From contig BJOX01000100.1 in assembly GCA_009731375.1 (NCBI GenBank), positions 267,202 to 331,201 on the forward strand: a stretch of 64,000 bases of DNA, written 5' to 3'. Of this stretch, positions 40,158 to 49,210 are shown one piece after another. A program made the position numbers and the translations under genes. Below the pieces are notes generated by a model. The model had not been told where the DNA came from and did no database searches. It saw only the letters and a program-made list of their open reading frames with translations. Source of the DNA: Paulinella micropora (lineage: Eukaryota > Cercozoa > Imbricatea > Euglyphida). The first letter of the stretch is position 1, and the number at the start of each line of letters is the position of its first letter.

Positions 40158-40371
40158 GAGAAGTTCCTATTTATTAAATACAACGAACAATGACTTCAAG
40201 CGCTTTGATCTCAGTCAATATTTGCATCTACAACCTGTTTTATGGCTCATTAGAAAAGCTCTTGAAGAGAGCTTTCAAATGAGCCACTACATAAGCCGCG
40301 AAGATCAGAACCGGCTGAGAACGAAACGTTTGAGATCATTGCTCATTGTGGGTAAGTACAAGAAACTTCTC
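40158..40371 (+). mobile_element. Foldback MITE, copy 2
   Basis: GAGAAGTTCCTATTTATTAA at the left and the complement of its relative at the right; the central hairpin AAAGCTCTTGAAGAGAGCTTT is stronger than in copy 1. Confidence 0.72.
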
Positions 40372-40797
40372 GTGATCGCACCCTCAACATCACTGCGGAC
40401 ACTCAAGTGGCAAGCTATACTATCAATATCCAACTTTGATCTCATTGTTCTTCATCATTGTCATTCTAGACCGTTGCACGACAAGAAAGGAGGATGGGTG
40501 GGGGGGCCTTTTTGGTGCTGCCAGCGAAAATTCACCGATACTGAAGGAAGGGTTGCCGCGGCCACCGATATATACCAAAAAAGTGTCGCCCAGGAAAAGT
40601 TCCCCCAAACCAATCATTTTGACATCGTGAAACAGACTATCGTGGCGATATATATATATACGTAGATGCTGATCAGTGCCATCGTTTGAAAGCTCAGGAC
40701 AAGAGCTTTTCGAACGGCGTGCTCAGAATTTTTGTACCTCAAATGTTAATATTGCTCGAGGAAAAAGAATTCGAAGTCTACGGAAGTGTTGGGTGAA

Positions 40798-40846
<49 letters not shown>

Positions 40847-40929
40847 GTTGTTGTTATTATTATTATTATTATTCAAGAACTATTATTATTATTATTATAA
40901 AACTTGAATTTTATTTTATAGATGTGTAT
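40372..40929. other. Unassigned sequence and (ATT)n
   Basis: No coding signal. 40,800-40,900 is (ATT)n. A third related central hairpin fragment is at 40,688-40,722. Confidence 0.6.
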
Positions 40930-41529
40930 TGTGTATCAGACTGAGCACCTTAACGACCGGTCAAAACCTTTACCGTTGATCGTTGGTAGGACAATTACGT
41001 TTTACTTTTAGTGATTACTTTGTGACTGGTAAGTAATTTATCCGTATAGTTCTAGTCAATAATTGTAACGGACGTAACGGTCCATAATGGCATTCAGAAT
41101 TGGACAATAACAATTGTGTAATAATTATAGTCGTGCGGACTTTATTTCAGTTTCATTATTACCTTTGAGTTTGTCAGTTCTGCTATATACGTGCGGATTA
41201 AAAGTATCGATTGGTATCGTGGCTTCTAACGGAGTCTCTCAGCAAACCGGCGTCTAAGGTATCAGGTCCGTGAGTGACCGGGTATTATCTAATCAACGGG
41301 TATTACCTAATCAACTGTTATGAGCCGCTGGGGAAACGAATTTCGGCACCATGCGATCAGCATGAGACAATTGATGTCTCACACTCCGGTGTTTAGCGGA
41401 AATAAAAAGGATTTACTGAGTTGCTATTACCAGATAGAGGAGTATGCCTACGGGATTAGCACAACACTCGGGGATATCACGGTTTCATGATGCTTTCAAA
41501 GAACAAAATATGGTTTTGATAGAGACAGG

Positions 41530-42180
41530 ATGAGAAAAGCAGAAGAAATGGAAGAACCGAGAGAACCACACGTGGTAGACACACCGGAAGGATCAGACGA
41601 AGAAGAAAGTGAAACAGAGACACAACAAACACTACAACAGAGACAGAGAAGTAGCCAAACACCACCAGACTCGAAGACACAGCAAGAGAAACCTGCCAAC
41701 TGGAAAGACCTCTCAAAGGAAGAGAAGAAAGCTTGGGAGGATAGGGCGAACAGAAAGAAGAAAAGACAGATGACAAGAACCAACAAGGACGTGTATTTGC
41801 TGAAGAAGAAAAGATACAGAGAAGAAATGCAATACCTGCATCGCTGCAGGATGTTTCAACTTCTCGTAACAACAGCATTCTCGGAATCCAAGGTGGTTCA
41901 ATTTCTGCACAGTAAAAACGTTCATTGCCCGTTTGAGAAAGTCTGCATTGTCAAAGCGAAATACGGTAATCTAAGTGGTGCGGCGAGATACATAGAGAAG
42001 AAAGCATTTAAAGAGATGAGACCGAGACCGACAGAGGATATGGATGAGTATCTAACACAACATCTACTGCAGAAAAACTGGCTAGAAGCTCTTAGAGGGA
42101 AGCCATTTGAGTCAGAGGAAGCAGTAAATGGGTTGTTAGAGAAGCTAGCAGAGCATGAGGCCTATGGGCCCGCTTACCTT
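41530..42180 (+). CDS. Unrecognised transposon ORF, acidic N-terminus, CARD-like C-terminal helices (weak)
   Basis: About 215 codons from ATG 41,530 before the frame enters (TTCTTT)n. The first 60 residues are Glu/Gln-rich and disordered. Residues 60-90 (NWKDLSKEEKKAWEDRANRK) resemble an HMG-box-type helix. Residues 110-205 look like a compact helical domain. Its pattern (YGNLSGAARYI…NWLEALRG) recalls the last helices of CARD domains in RIG-I/MAVS-type proteins. This resemblance is by eye only. The frame ends in repeat-derived residues at 42,261. After the tract, an acceptor-like TTTCATTTCAG at 42,617-42,627 is followed by 17 open codons (PAKRQNLIPPSS…) and TAA. The motif CCCGC stands on both sides of the tract, so the tract may be an insertion in the ORF or an intron. 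It lies between the TIRs of the transposon. Function unknown. Confidence 0.5.
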
Positions 42181-42625
42181 CTTTCTTCCTTCTTCCTTCT
42201 TCCTTCTTCCTCCTTTCTTCTTTCTTCTGTCTTCTTCTGTCTTCTTCTGTCTTCTTCCTAGTCTTCTGTCTTCTTTCTTTCTTCTTTCTTTCTTCTTTTC
42301 TTCTTCTTTCTTCTTCCTTCTTTCTTCTTTCTTCTTTCTTCTTTCTTCTTTCTTCTTCTTTCTTCTTTCTTCTTTCTTCTTTCCCCATTCTTCTTTCTTC
42401 TTTCTTCGATTCTTTCTTCTTTCTTCTTTCTTCTTTCTTCTTTCTTCTTTCTTCTTTTTTCTTCTTTCTTCTTTGTTCTTTGTTCTTTGTTCTTTCTTCT
42501 TTCTTCTTTTCTTTCTTCTTTCTTCTTTTCTTCTTTCTTCCTTCATTTCTTCTTTTCTTCTTCTTTCTTCCTTAATTTCTTCTTTCTTCCTTAATTTCTT
42601 AAAGCTTCTTTCTATATTTCATTTC
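42176..42625. repeat. (TTCTTT)n hexanucleotide tract in the transposon
   Basis: 450 bases of CTTT/TTC repeat; minus-strand Lys/Glu/Arg ORFs here are artefacts. Confidence 0.95.
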
Positions 42626-43162
42626 AGCCCGCAAAACGGCAAAACTTGATACCGCCTAGCTCACTTCGTTTATTTACGTAATTTCGAACTCGTTGCAGGC
42701 TTGAAGGCAACTTACGATCGAGGCCGGGATGAATCGTAGATTCTGAGGTCTCCAGCTCTCAAACGGATAGTGTTTTTTTGTTTATAGTCAACAGTCATAA
42801 AACGGATAGTGTCGGGTTGGTGAACTCGAAAACCAAACTGATTTGGGAAGGCTAGGCGAAAATGACTAGGTCAGATGTAAAAAGCAGTCAAAAATTGTTT
42901 TTCCGTCACTCGTGTTACCATTGTCTACGAATTTACCGCAACGTGTGTGTTTCACGGGAAATCGGGGGAAAAGGGCAATAGAGTGGGGAAAGGGCAATAG
43001 TTGATCTTTTCTAAAAAGATCTCTGACTTGATCGTTTGAACGAAAACTAGTTAGTGAAGTCGAAACGTGCAGAGGAGAATCTAATGAACCGGTCCTGGCA
43101 AAAAATAAATTATCAACGGTAAAGGTTTTGGCAGGTCGTTAAGGTGCTTAGTCTGATACACA

Positions 43163-43496
43163 GTCATAGCGGTAAATGATTGTTGACAAGGACGTAAACA
43201 GGTGAAAAATGAGCACAGAGTCATAACCGATGGGATTTTTTAACCAGAAGCAAATCCCGCTGGACACTTGAACTACAAGTTTGACTTGAAGCCATCCTTC
43301 AAAAGCCATCCTTCAAGTACTCAAGTTTACTACTGAAGTACAGTGACAAGTAGTCACGGTTTTTGCAACATTCAACTCAGCAAACTCACAATCTACGTTC
43401 AGTCGTGTTCGTATTTTGCAACCCAAGTCTGCAACAAATGGAAATCTACGTAAATAAACGAAGTGACCGCTCTGCTATGTATTCAAGTGTACTGGT
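43163..43496. other. Unassigned sequence between transposon copies
   Basis: Contains small inverted motifs (ACTTGAAGCCATCCTTCAA). No coding signal. Confidence 0.5.
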
Positions 43497-43690
43497 ATTT
43501 CACCTGCTCTCAGGAGTCAGGACTTAATGCAGCCATAGAGACTGATCTTTACTACAATAAGAGTTCGTTGTGTAATTACCTATTGGGGTTGTATCCAAAC
43601 TCACATGTGAGTTTGTATACAACTCTTCAAGTGGGCAGATACAGCGAACTCTTAATAAGAACACTATGGCTGCTTTGAGTCCTGACTCAG
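43497..43690 (+). mobile_element. Foldback (MITE-like) element
   Basis: Arms GAGTCAGGACTTAATGCAGC and its near-complement at 43,665-43,688, with a second nested pair AAGAGTTCG…CGAACTCTTA and a central palindrome around CAAACTCACATGTGAGTTTG. Confidence 0.65.
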
Positions 43691-43699
43691 TTGTTGGAC

Positions 43700-43771
43700 T
43701 TGAAAATTCCCCAAATTGATTTGGGAAGCCTCAAGGCGAAAATGACTGGCAACGGAAGACAAGTTAGATAT
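43700..43771 (+). mobile_element. TIR transposon copy 2, left part of split right end
   Basis: GATTTGGGAAG…GGCGAAAATGACT matches copy 1 at 42,840-42,870. The copy resumes at 53,805 on the other side of the LTR element. Confidence 0.7.
43768..43771. repeat. Target site duplication ATAT (left)
   Basis: Matches 53,805-53,808. Confidence 0.75.
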
Positions 43772-44020
43772 TGTTACAATCCCTGAAGATAGCTCGATAA
43801 AAAGTCGGTAATACAACCAGACACAAATCCCCCAAAGGAGAATGATGTCTCGTTATATTAGCTCAGTGAAGCCGAAAAAGAAAGCGGCCACAGACCACGG
43901 TTAAAATGGCATTAGGTCAAATCCGGCCAAACGATATTGAATACTGGGAAAAAAAACTAGGTGCACCTGACACCCGAAAAACTGTACTTTTTACCGGCTA
44001 TCCGGGGGGTGATGCCTACA
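43772..44020 (-). repeat. 3' LTR
   Basis: 249 bp, TGTTAC…CCTACA on the + strand. A plus-strand ORF (43,906-44,157) across it is not considered real. Confidence 0.93.
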
Positions 44021-44023
44021 GTA

Positions 44024-44032
44024 CCCCTTCCC
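44024..44032 (-). other. Polypurine tract
   Basis: GGGAAGGGG on the sense strand, three bases from the 3' LTR. Confidence 0.7.
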
Positions 44033-44824
44033 GTTTTTATGACGGAAATATGCAATATTTTCGTCATATAGCTGCTGATTTCTTTTCTGCACAAATGCTA
44101 CGGGGTGTTGCAACTAAGTGCATTAACCCACGGATAGACGGTGCAGTGGATAAATAAAACGCATACACCAGACACGCGTCAACTGTAAATCTCTAGCCTC
44201 ATTTTTTGTAAATAAATAAAAAAATCCTCCTTCCACACTCGTTGTCCCCCCCGTAACTTAATCCTGAGGCAGTATGTCAAGAACAAATAGTATTACTATT
44301 AAAATAAAAGCAGCATTATAATTTTTTCTCCTTCTCTAAAAACACTTCCGATCAGTAAATACATTGTCTTTTAATAACATACCCTTGTTTTCAATCAGTT
44401 ACCTTAATATAGTACTAGGGGGCCAGTCCTAATAACTATATCCAAAGCCGGTGTGAGTGAACCCGACCATGCGATAAACCGACACAAGTAGAGACGGACC
44501 GTGCTGGTATGACGATATTAAGTATATCCAAAGAAAAAAATATTTAATATGTCTACTATGAGAACATTTATTGAGAACATCACCCTGGATACTTGAAGCA
44601 GGGTCGTACCAGGAACACCATCGCTAAACTCACAAGCGATCCCCTTCTACGGTGTCGTATCCATTTGCCGATTGACCTTCGCACTCATATGTTGCGATAA
44701 AAATGCCAAGTAACAACAATGGTATAAAAATATTTTAATAAGACATGATCTGACATGGGCACTATGAGATTCATCCACATGCAGCTTTCAATGTCCGACG
44801 CGTGATAAAAGAAAAAAATGTCAC
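44033..44824 (-). other. Non-coding 3' region of the LTR element
   Basis: About 790 AT-rich bases between the pol stop and the polypurine tract; no ORF of note. Confidence 0.7.
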
Positions 44825-47800
44825 TTACTGCCTTCGTCGCCTTGCGCGAACCCCTTTGCCAGGTGGCGGGCCGCCAACAAAAGTCAAGTCAAACTTTGAC
44901 TCCTCAAGAATGTCCCATATTTTGTTAGGGATGGCGCCCAATGATAAGTCAAAAGGAATGTCAAGCACTCCCCTAGGCAGTGACTGAATAGTCCACGCAG
45001 TGTGGTCTTTGTCTCGAGGGGTAATAGTATCATCCCAAGTCTCGAGATCTTTCGCGTCTTTGTATACCGGTAAGTATTGTCTAGCTTTTGGATCCTCAAC
45101 AGGGTCCATGCTTCTCCAGAAATGGAGTACCGGTTGTATCGTTTTTGCTGCTGAGGATCTCTTCGATGTCCGCGCTGCCCGTGTAGTCTGCGGGACCGCC
45201 ACAGCTCGCATGAGATAAAGATCTGAGAGAGTGTCATCGGCAACATGAGATTCTGCCGGTCTCAACAGATAAAAAGCGTCTCGGACCCACTTGATGGTCG
45301 CAATCGCCTCGCCTTCCTTCCATCGCGCATGTCGAATGTCCACATTACCCGCGTTTGGGTTAGTGTCCTTCTCTTCTCCTCCTCCATGGACATCCGTCGC
45401 TCGCGTCGATCTCGCCACCTTCCTCGGTTGGTCGAAGATAAGGTCATTTTGCGCTCTCCTCCTCTGCGCCTCCGTGAACTTCTCCTTTGTACCGCCGCGG
45501 ACTATGGGGGCCTTAGACTGAGTCCCCGCCGCGCTTTTGCGGTTTGAGTCTTCCTTGCTCTCCTTCTCGGTCTCCTCCTTCTCCGAGACAGGTGCCCGAT
45601 AGGCATTCTCCTCCTCTAAGGTATCCTCCTTACTGATAGGCGGTACCTCTTTGAAATCCTCCTTCATCCGTTTCAACGCCTCCTCAACGGATTCATCCTC
45701 GAGTAAGAAGGGGTCATATTTGATCAGCCTTCGAACATTCACAATTTGCACCTTCCCTCTACCCCTGATCTTATAGTTCAGAGGTCCCATCTGCTCCATA
45801 ATCTGGTATGGTCCTTTCCAGTGGGTAAACAGCTTAGAGCTAACCCCCTTGGGTACTTGAGGATGGTACAGGAGTACAATATCCCCAACCCGGAAACGGA
45901 CTTGATCTAAGTGCGCTTGTCGCACTCCTTGTCCATCAGTCTTTCTGCACTCCGCCTCCCTATGCGCCGCAACTATTTGCTCCGCCTCCATCTTCGCTCT
46001 TAGCCTCATCCCGAACAACTCATCCTCATCTGCCCAAGTGTCCTTTGGATGCAGAAGCGAGGTTGGGATATTAGGCTCTCGGCCGTAAACCAATTGATAT
46101 GGCGAGACTGAGCTCCTGGCTCCTCCTAATGCCGATGAGGGTAGACAGTTCATTGCAAAGGCAAATGAAGGTGCTGCCTCCACCCAGGCTCTCTGATTCT
46201 CCTTCTTCATACAGTACATCTTAAGCGAGGCTTTGAGAGGTCTATGTACCCGCTCGATCTTGCCATTCGCTCTCGGGTTATAGGCAGTAACATATTGCCA
46301 TTTCATCCCGTAGTACTTAGATAGTCTGTCGATGACTTCATTATTAAAGTCAGAACCTCGATCAGGACATATCTTTCTAGGCACTCCGATCTGCGAGACG
46401 ATCCTGTCGATCAGAGCCTCCGCAGTTGTCTTGCCTGTAACGTCCTTAACAGGAACAACCCAGACATAATTGGTGGCTCGATCTATCGCAGTAAGAAGGT
46501 ATTTGTACCCTTCGGCCGATTCGGGGAAAGGTCCCACATGATCGATGTGTAAGAATTCAAACATCCCGGCGTGTAACGGGAATGTACCGATCAGGCCGAA
46601 ATTCGCCTTCAACGGTGTCTTTGTGGTTTTGCATGGGATACATGCGTCTACTTCTCTGTCTATCTCCTCCTTCATTCCTTTCCACCAAAATCGCCTCGCT
46701 ATGAACCAATGAGTTCTTTGTCGACCCGGATGTGCCAGTAAGGGGCAGTTATGGGCTGCAACATATATGAAGCGCCTCAACTTCTCCGGTACCCAGAGAG
46801 TCCATTTGTCAGGCTGTGATGCAAATTTGCCATGCTGGCCCTTGTACCACAATAGCCCATCTCTCCACGCCATCTCCTTCATTTGATCTTTGATCTGCGG
46901 AGTCTTTTTAAGCTCATTAGGGTTCTTGTATAACGTTATGAGCTCCTTGAACTCCGGATCCGTCGCCTGCTGCTGCCTCCATGCGGTAGGCGAGGCGATA
47001 TGGATAGTACCGTCCTCCAACCTTACTCCTACCCTCTCCGGGTCTTCATCAAGCTCGCTTCGATTTTCCTGTGGAGGTTCAGTATAGACCTCAGTCGTCT
47101 CCTCCTCCTCTTTTATATTCGCCTTCGCATTCTCGTATGCCTCATAAGACCACTCAGCGTCTTCGAGAACATGCGCCTCACAGCATATGCCATGATCCGA
47201 GCCTTGAGGACTATATCGTAGACCCGTGCGGTCATATCGAACGCCTCTTGCCATCTGCATCGCCTCTATGTGGCTTACCTCGTACACCTTGTCCGTGGAC
47301 AGATCTATCATTTCCACTGATGATACGAGAGCCGACACCTCCGACTGAAACTCTAGCCTAGAAAGGCTATCAGCGACTACGTTTCGCTTTCCCGGTAAAT
47401 AGACCATCGTGAAATTGAAACATGACAAGAAAGCTTGCCACCGCGCCAAACGGCCGGTTTGTTCATGATTCATCAACCAAAGAAGGTTGTGATGATCGGT
47501 CCTAACCGTGAATAGAGGTCCTCCCCATAGATATTCTCTGAGCCTCTTGAGAGCCCATACTACTGCCAACGCCTCTCTCTGTCGCGTGCAGTAATTTCGC
47601 TCCGCCGCACACAGCTTTCTACTAATAAACATGATCGGGCGCAACTTTTTCTCCTCATCTTCCTGTTGCAGCACCGCGCCAATCGCAAACTTAGATGCAT
47701 CCGTGTCGACTACGAACGGCTTCGTAAAGTCGGGCATCATAAGTACTAATCCGCCGTCCTTGGGATCTTTGTAAATGAGATCTTTGAGCGTATTAAACGC

Positions 47801-49207
47801 CTGCAAAGCCTCCTCATCCCACTTCTCAAAGTCTCCAAAATCAATCATCTTCTCCAACTTAGCCCGAGTTGCACCCCAATCGGGTATGAACTGGCTGTAG
47901 TACTGTGCCATCGCAAGAAAAGAGTGTAACTCTGTGCGATTCTTTGGCAACTGTCTACTCATGATCTCCTCCCTCTTCTCGCGCGATATCGAGACTCTGT
48001 TATGAGAAATCTCGTAACCCAAATACGTCACACTTGTCTTTGCAAGCTGACATTTCTTTAAGTTGCATTTCAGGCCAAAAGCTCCGATGCGCCTGAAGAC
48101 ATCTGACAAGTGATCGATATGCTCTTCCATTGTGTTAGAGTATACGATAATGTCATCGATGTAACAAAATGCATATTCTCCCGCCTTCTGTCCTCTCCTT
48201 CTCATAAAACCATCCTCCGACTGGTCGTCATATTGACCACTCAACATCTTCTGCATCGCCTTCTGAAAGAGCCCCGGGGCCTGTTTGAGTCCCATCGGAA
48301 GCACCTTCCACTGGTATATTTCCATACCAACCACGAATGCAGTCAGCCATCTGGATTTCTCGTCCAGTGGTATCTGCCAGAAGCCGTTCTTAAGGTCAAT
48401 GACCGAATAGAATTTAGCATTCCGCAGCACTCTTCTGCCCTCTTCTAAGGTCGGCAGAGGATTTCTCTCTTCCTCTAGCACCTTATTCACACGGGCATAA
48501 TTGATCGTCAAACGCCATTCTCCTCCTGGCTTGGGGACGATTTTCGGTTGAGAGACAATTGGAGATGTAGATCTCTCAATAAAGTCCTCATTGAGCAACT
48601 GTCTCACGTTCTCCTCCGCTATCTTCGCCTCATGTATGCTCAAATTTGCCCTCCGCGGTGCCGGAGATGGCTCCGCACCCGGTATCTTGTAAATGACAGC
48701 AGTGAAGTCCTCCGACTTTACACCACCTGCCCGAGGAGGGTCGAAAATTTCTCTGTACGCCTCCATCTTAGCTTTGAGAAGCTCCTTCTCTCTCTCCGTA
48801 CCCACTCCTTCTTCTAAAATTTTCCGCGCCGCCGCTTGGAAATCTTCCTCCGACATCTTCTTATGTTCTTTGAGGGGCGCTAAGTCCTCCTCCAAACTCA
48901 AATCTTCCTCGGACAAATCGTCCAGTCCCGTCCGTTCATACGTGACTGTGTCCGGCTCATCATCATGACCGAGTCCGACAAGCATATCAATAAGGTTCGC
49001 GTATTGTATCGGAGCCTTACGGGTGTAGAAACCATCAAAGCATGTGAAAGCTTGAGGTATCAATTTCAACTTGTCCTGGGCTCTGAGCTTCCGCTTGTAT
49101 GCACTGCTCTGCTCCCGAGACCCGAGTCGACAAGCCACCACTAACTGTTGCTTGCGAGCGGGAACCGGTATAGGATGATCAATAAGCCGGTCCCTTATCT
49201 CCTGTGC
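44825..49207 (-). CDS. pol: reverse transcriptase, RNase H, integrase
   Basis: The frame is open from just after the TAA at 49,208; residue numbers below count from the GTG at 49,141 (1,438 residues). RT spans roughly 165-385, with a first catalytic Asp in FYSVIDL (249) and the YIDD box at 327-330. RNase H has Asp 481 (DTDAS), Glu 523 and Asp 549. A zinc-binding HHCC is at 797, 804, 834 and 837. The integrase catalytic triad is Asp 867, Asp 927, Glu 963 with the D-35-E spacing. A GPY motif is at 1,110-1,112. All catalytic residues are present, so this part looks functional. Beyond GPY is an unusually long charged C-terminus of about 320 residues with no chromodomain I can recognise. It follows the protease in the same frame. 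Confidence 0.95.
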   Translation of the reverse strand, partial: AQEIRDRLIDHPIPVPARKQQLVVACRLGSREQSSAYKRKLRAQDKLKLIPQAFTCFDGFYTRKAPIQYANLIDMLVGLGHDDEPDTVTYERTGLDDLSEEDLSLEEDLAPLKEHKKMSEEDFQAAARKILEEGVGTEREKELLKAKMEAYREIFDPPRAGGVKSEDFTAVIYKIPGAEPSPAPRRANLSIHEAKIAEENVRQLLNEDFIERSTSPIVSQPKIVPKPGGEWRLTINYARVNKVLEEERNPLPTLEEGRRVLRNAKFYSVIDLKNGFWQIPLDEKSRWLTAFVVGMEIYQWKVLPMGLKQAPGLFQKAMQKMLSGQYDDQSEDGFMRRRGQKAGEYAFCYIDDIIVYSNTMEEHIDHLSDVFRRIGAFGLKCNLKKCQLAKTSVTYLGYEISHNRVSISREKREEIMSRQLPKNRTELHSFLAMAQYYSQFIPDWGATRAKLEKMIDFGDFEKWDEEALQAFNTLKDLIYKDPKDGGLVLMMPDFTKPFVVDTDASKFAIGAVLQQEDEEKKLRPIMFISRKLCAAERNYCTRQREALAVVWALKRLREYLWGGPLFTVRTDHHNLLWLMNHEQTGRLARWQAFLSCFNFTMVYLPGKRNVVADSLSRLEFQSEVSALVSSVEMIDLSTDKVYEVSHIEAMQMARGVRYDRTGLRYSPQGSDHGICCEAHVLEDAEWSYEAYENAKANIKEEEETTEVYTEPPQENRSELDEDPERVGVRLEDGTIHIASPTAWRQQQATDPEFKELITLYKNPNELKKTPQIKDQMKEMAWRDGLLWYKGQHGKFASQPDKWTLWVPEKLRRFIYVAAHNCPLLAHPGRQRTHWFIARRFWWKGMKEEIDREVDACIPCKTTKTPLKANFGLIGTFPLHAGMFEFLHIDHVGPFPESAEGYKYLLTAIDRATNYVWVVPVKDVTGKTTAEALIDRIVSQIGVPRKICPDRGSDFNNEVIDRLSKYYGMKWQYVTAYNPRANGKIERVHRPLKASLKMYCMKKENQRAWVEAAPSFAFAMNCLPSSALGGARSSVSPYQLVYGREPNIPTSLLHPKDTWADEDELFGMRLRAKMEAEQIVAAHREAECRKTDGQGVRQAHLDQVRFRVGDIVLLYHPQVPKGVSSKLFTHWKGPYQIMEQMGPLNYKIRGRGKVQIVNVRRLIKYDPFLLEDESVEEALKRMKEDFKEVPPISKEDTLEEENAYRAPVSEKEETEKESKEDSNRKSAAGTQSKAPIVRGGTKEKFTEAQRRRAQNDLIFDQPRKVARSTRATDVHGGGEEKDTNPNAGNVDIRHARWKEGEAIATIKWVRDAFYLLRPAESHVADDTLSDLYLMRAVAVPQTTRAARTSKRSSAAKTIQPVLHFWRSMDPVEDPKARQYLPVYKDAKDLETWDDTITPRDKDHTAWTIQSLPRGVLDIPFDLSLGAIPNKIWDILEESKFDLTFVGGPPPGKGVRARRRRQ

Positions 49208-49210
49208 TTA
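49208..49210 (-). other. In-frame TAA between protease and RT
   Basis: The frame is open on both sides (…YNEKAI-stop-AQEIRDRL…). A CAA to TAA change would explain it; a recoded stop is the alternative. Confidence 0.8.

Larger units (their letters stand above)
40930..43162 (+). mobile_element. TIR DNA transposon, copy 1 (2.2 kb)
   Basis: Terminal inverted repeats of 51 bp (40,930-40,980 and 43,112-43,162) match at 48 of 51 positions and start TGTGTATCAGACT. Inside are one ORF, a (TTCTTT)n tract and non-coding ends. No transposase motif was recognised and no target duplication is evident, so the superfamily is unknown. A second right end is at 42,840-like sequence 43,700-43,771 plus 53,805-54,068. 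Confidence 0.72.

Noticed and set aside
42092-42649. Lys/Glu/Arg-rich minus-strand ORFs and Phe/Leu/Ser plus-strand ORFs
   Set aside because: Translated (TTCTTT)n microsatellite.
43906-44157. 83-codon plus-strand ORF across the LTR
   Set aside because: Antisense to the element and mostly inside the LTR; the same frame is broken by an indel in the other LTR.
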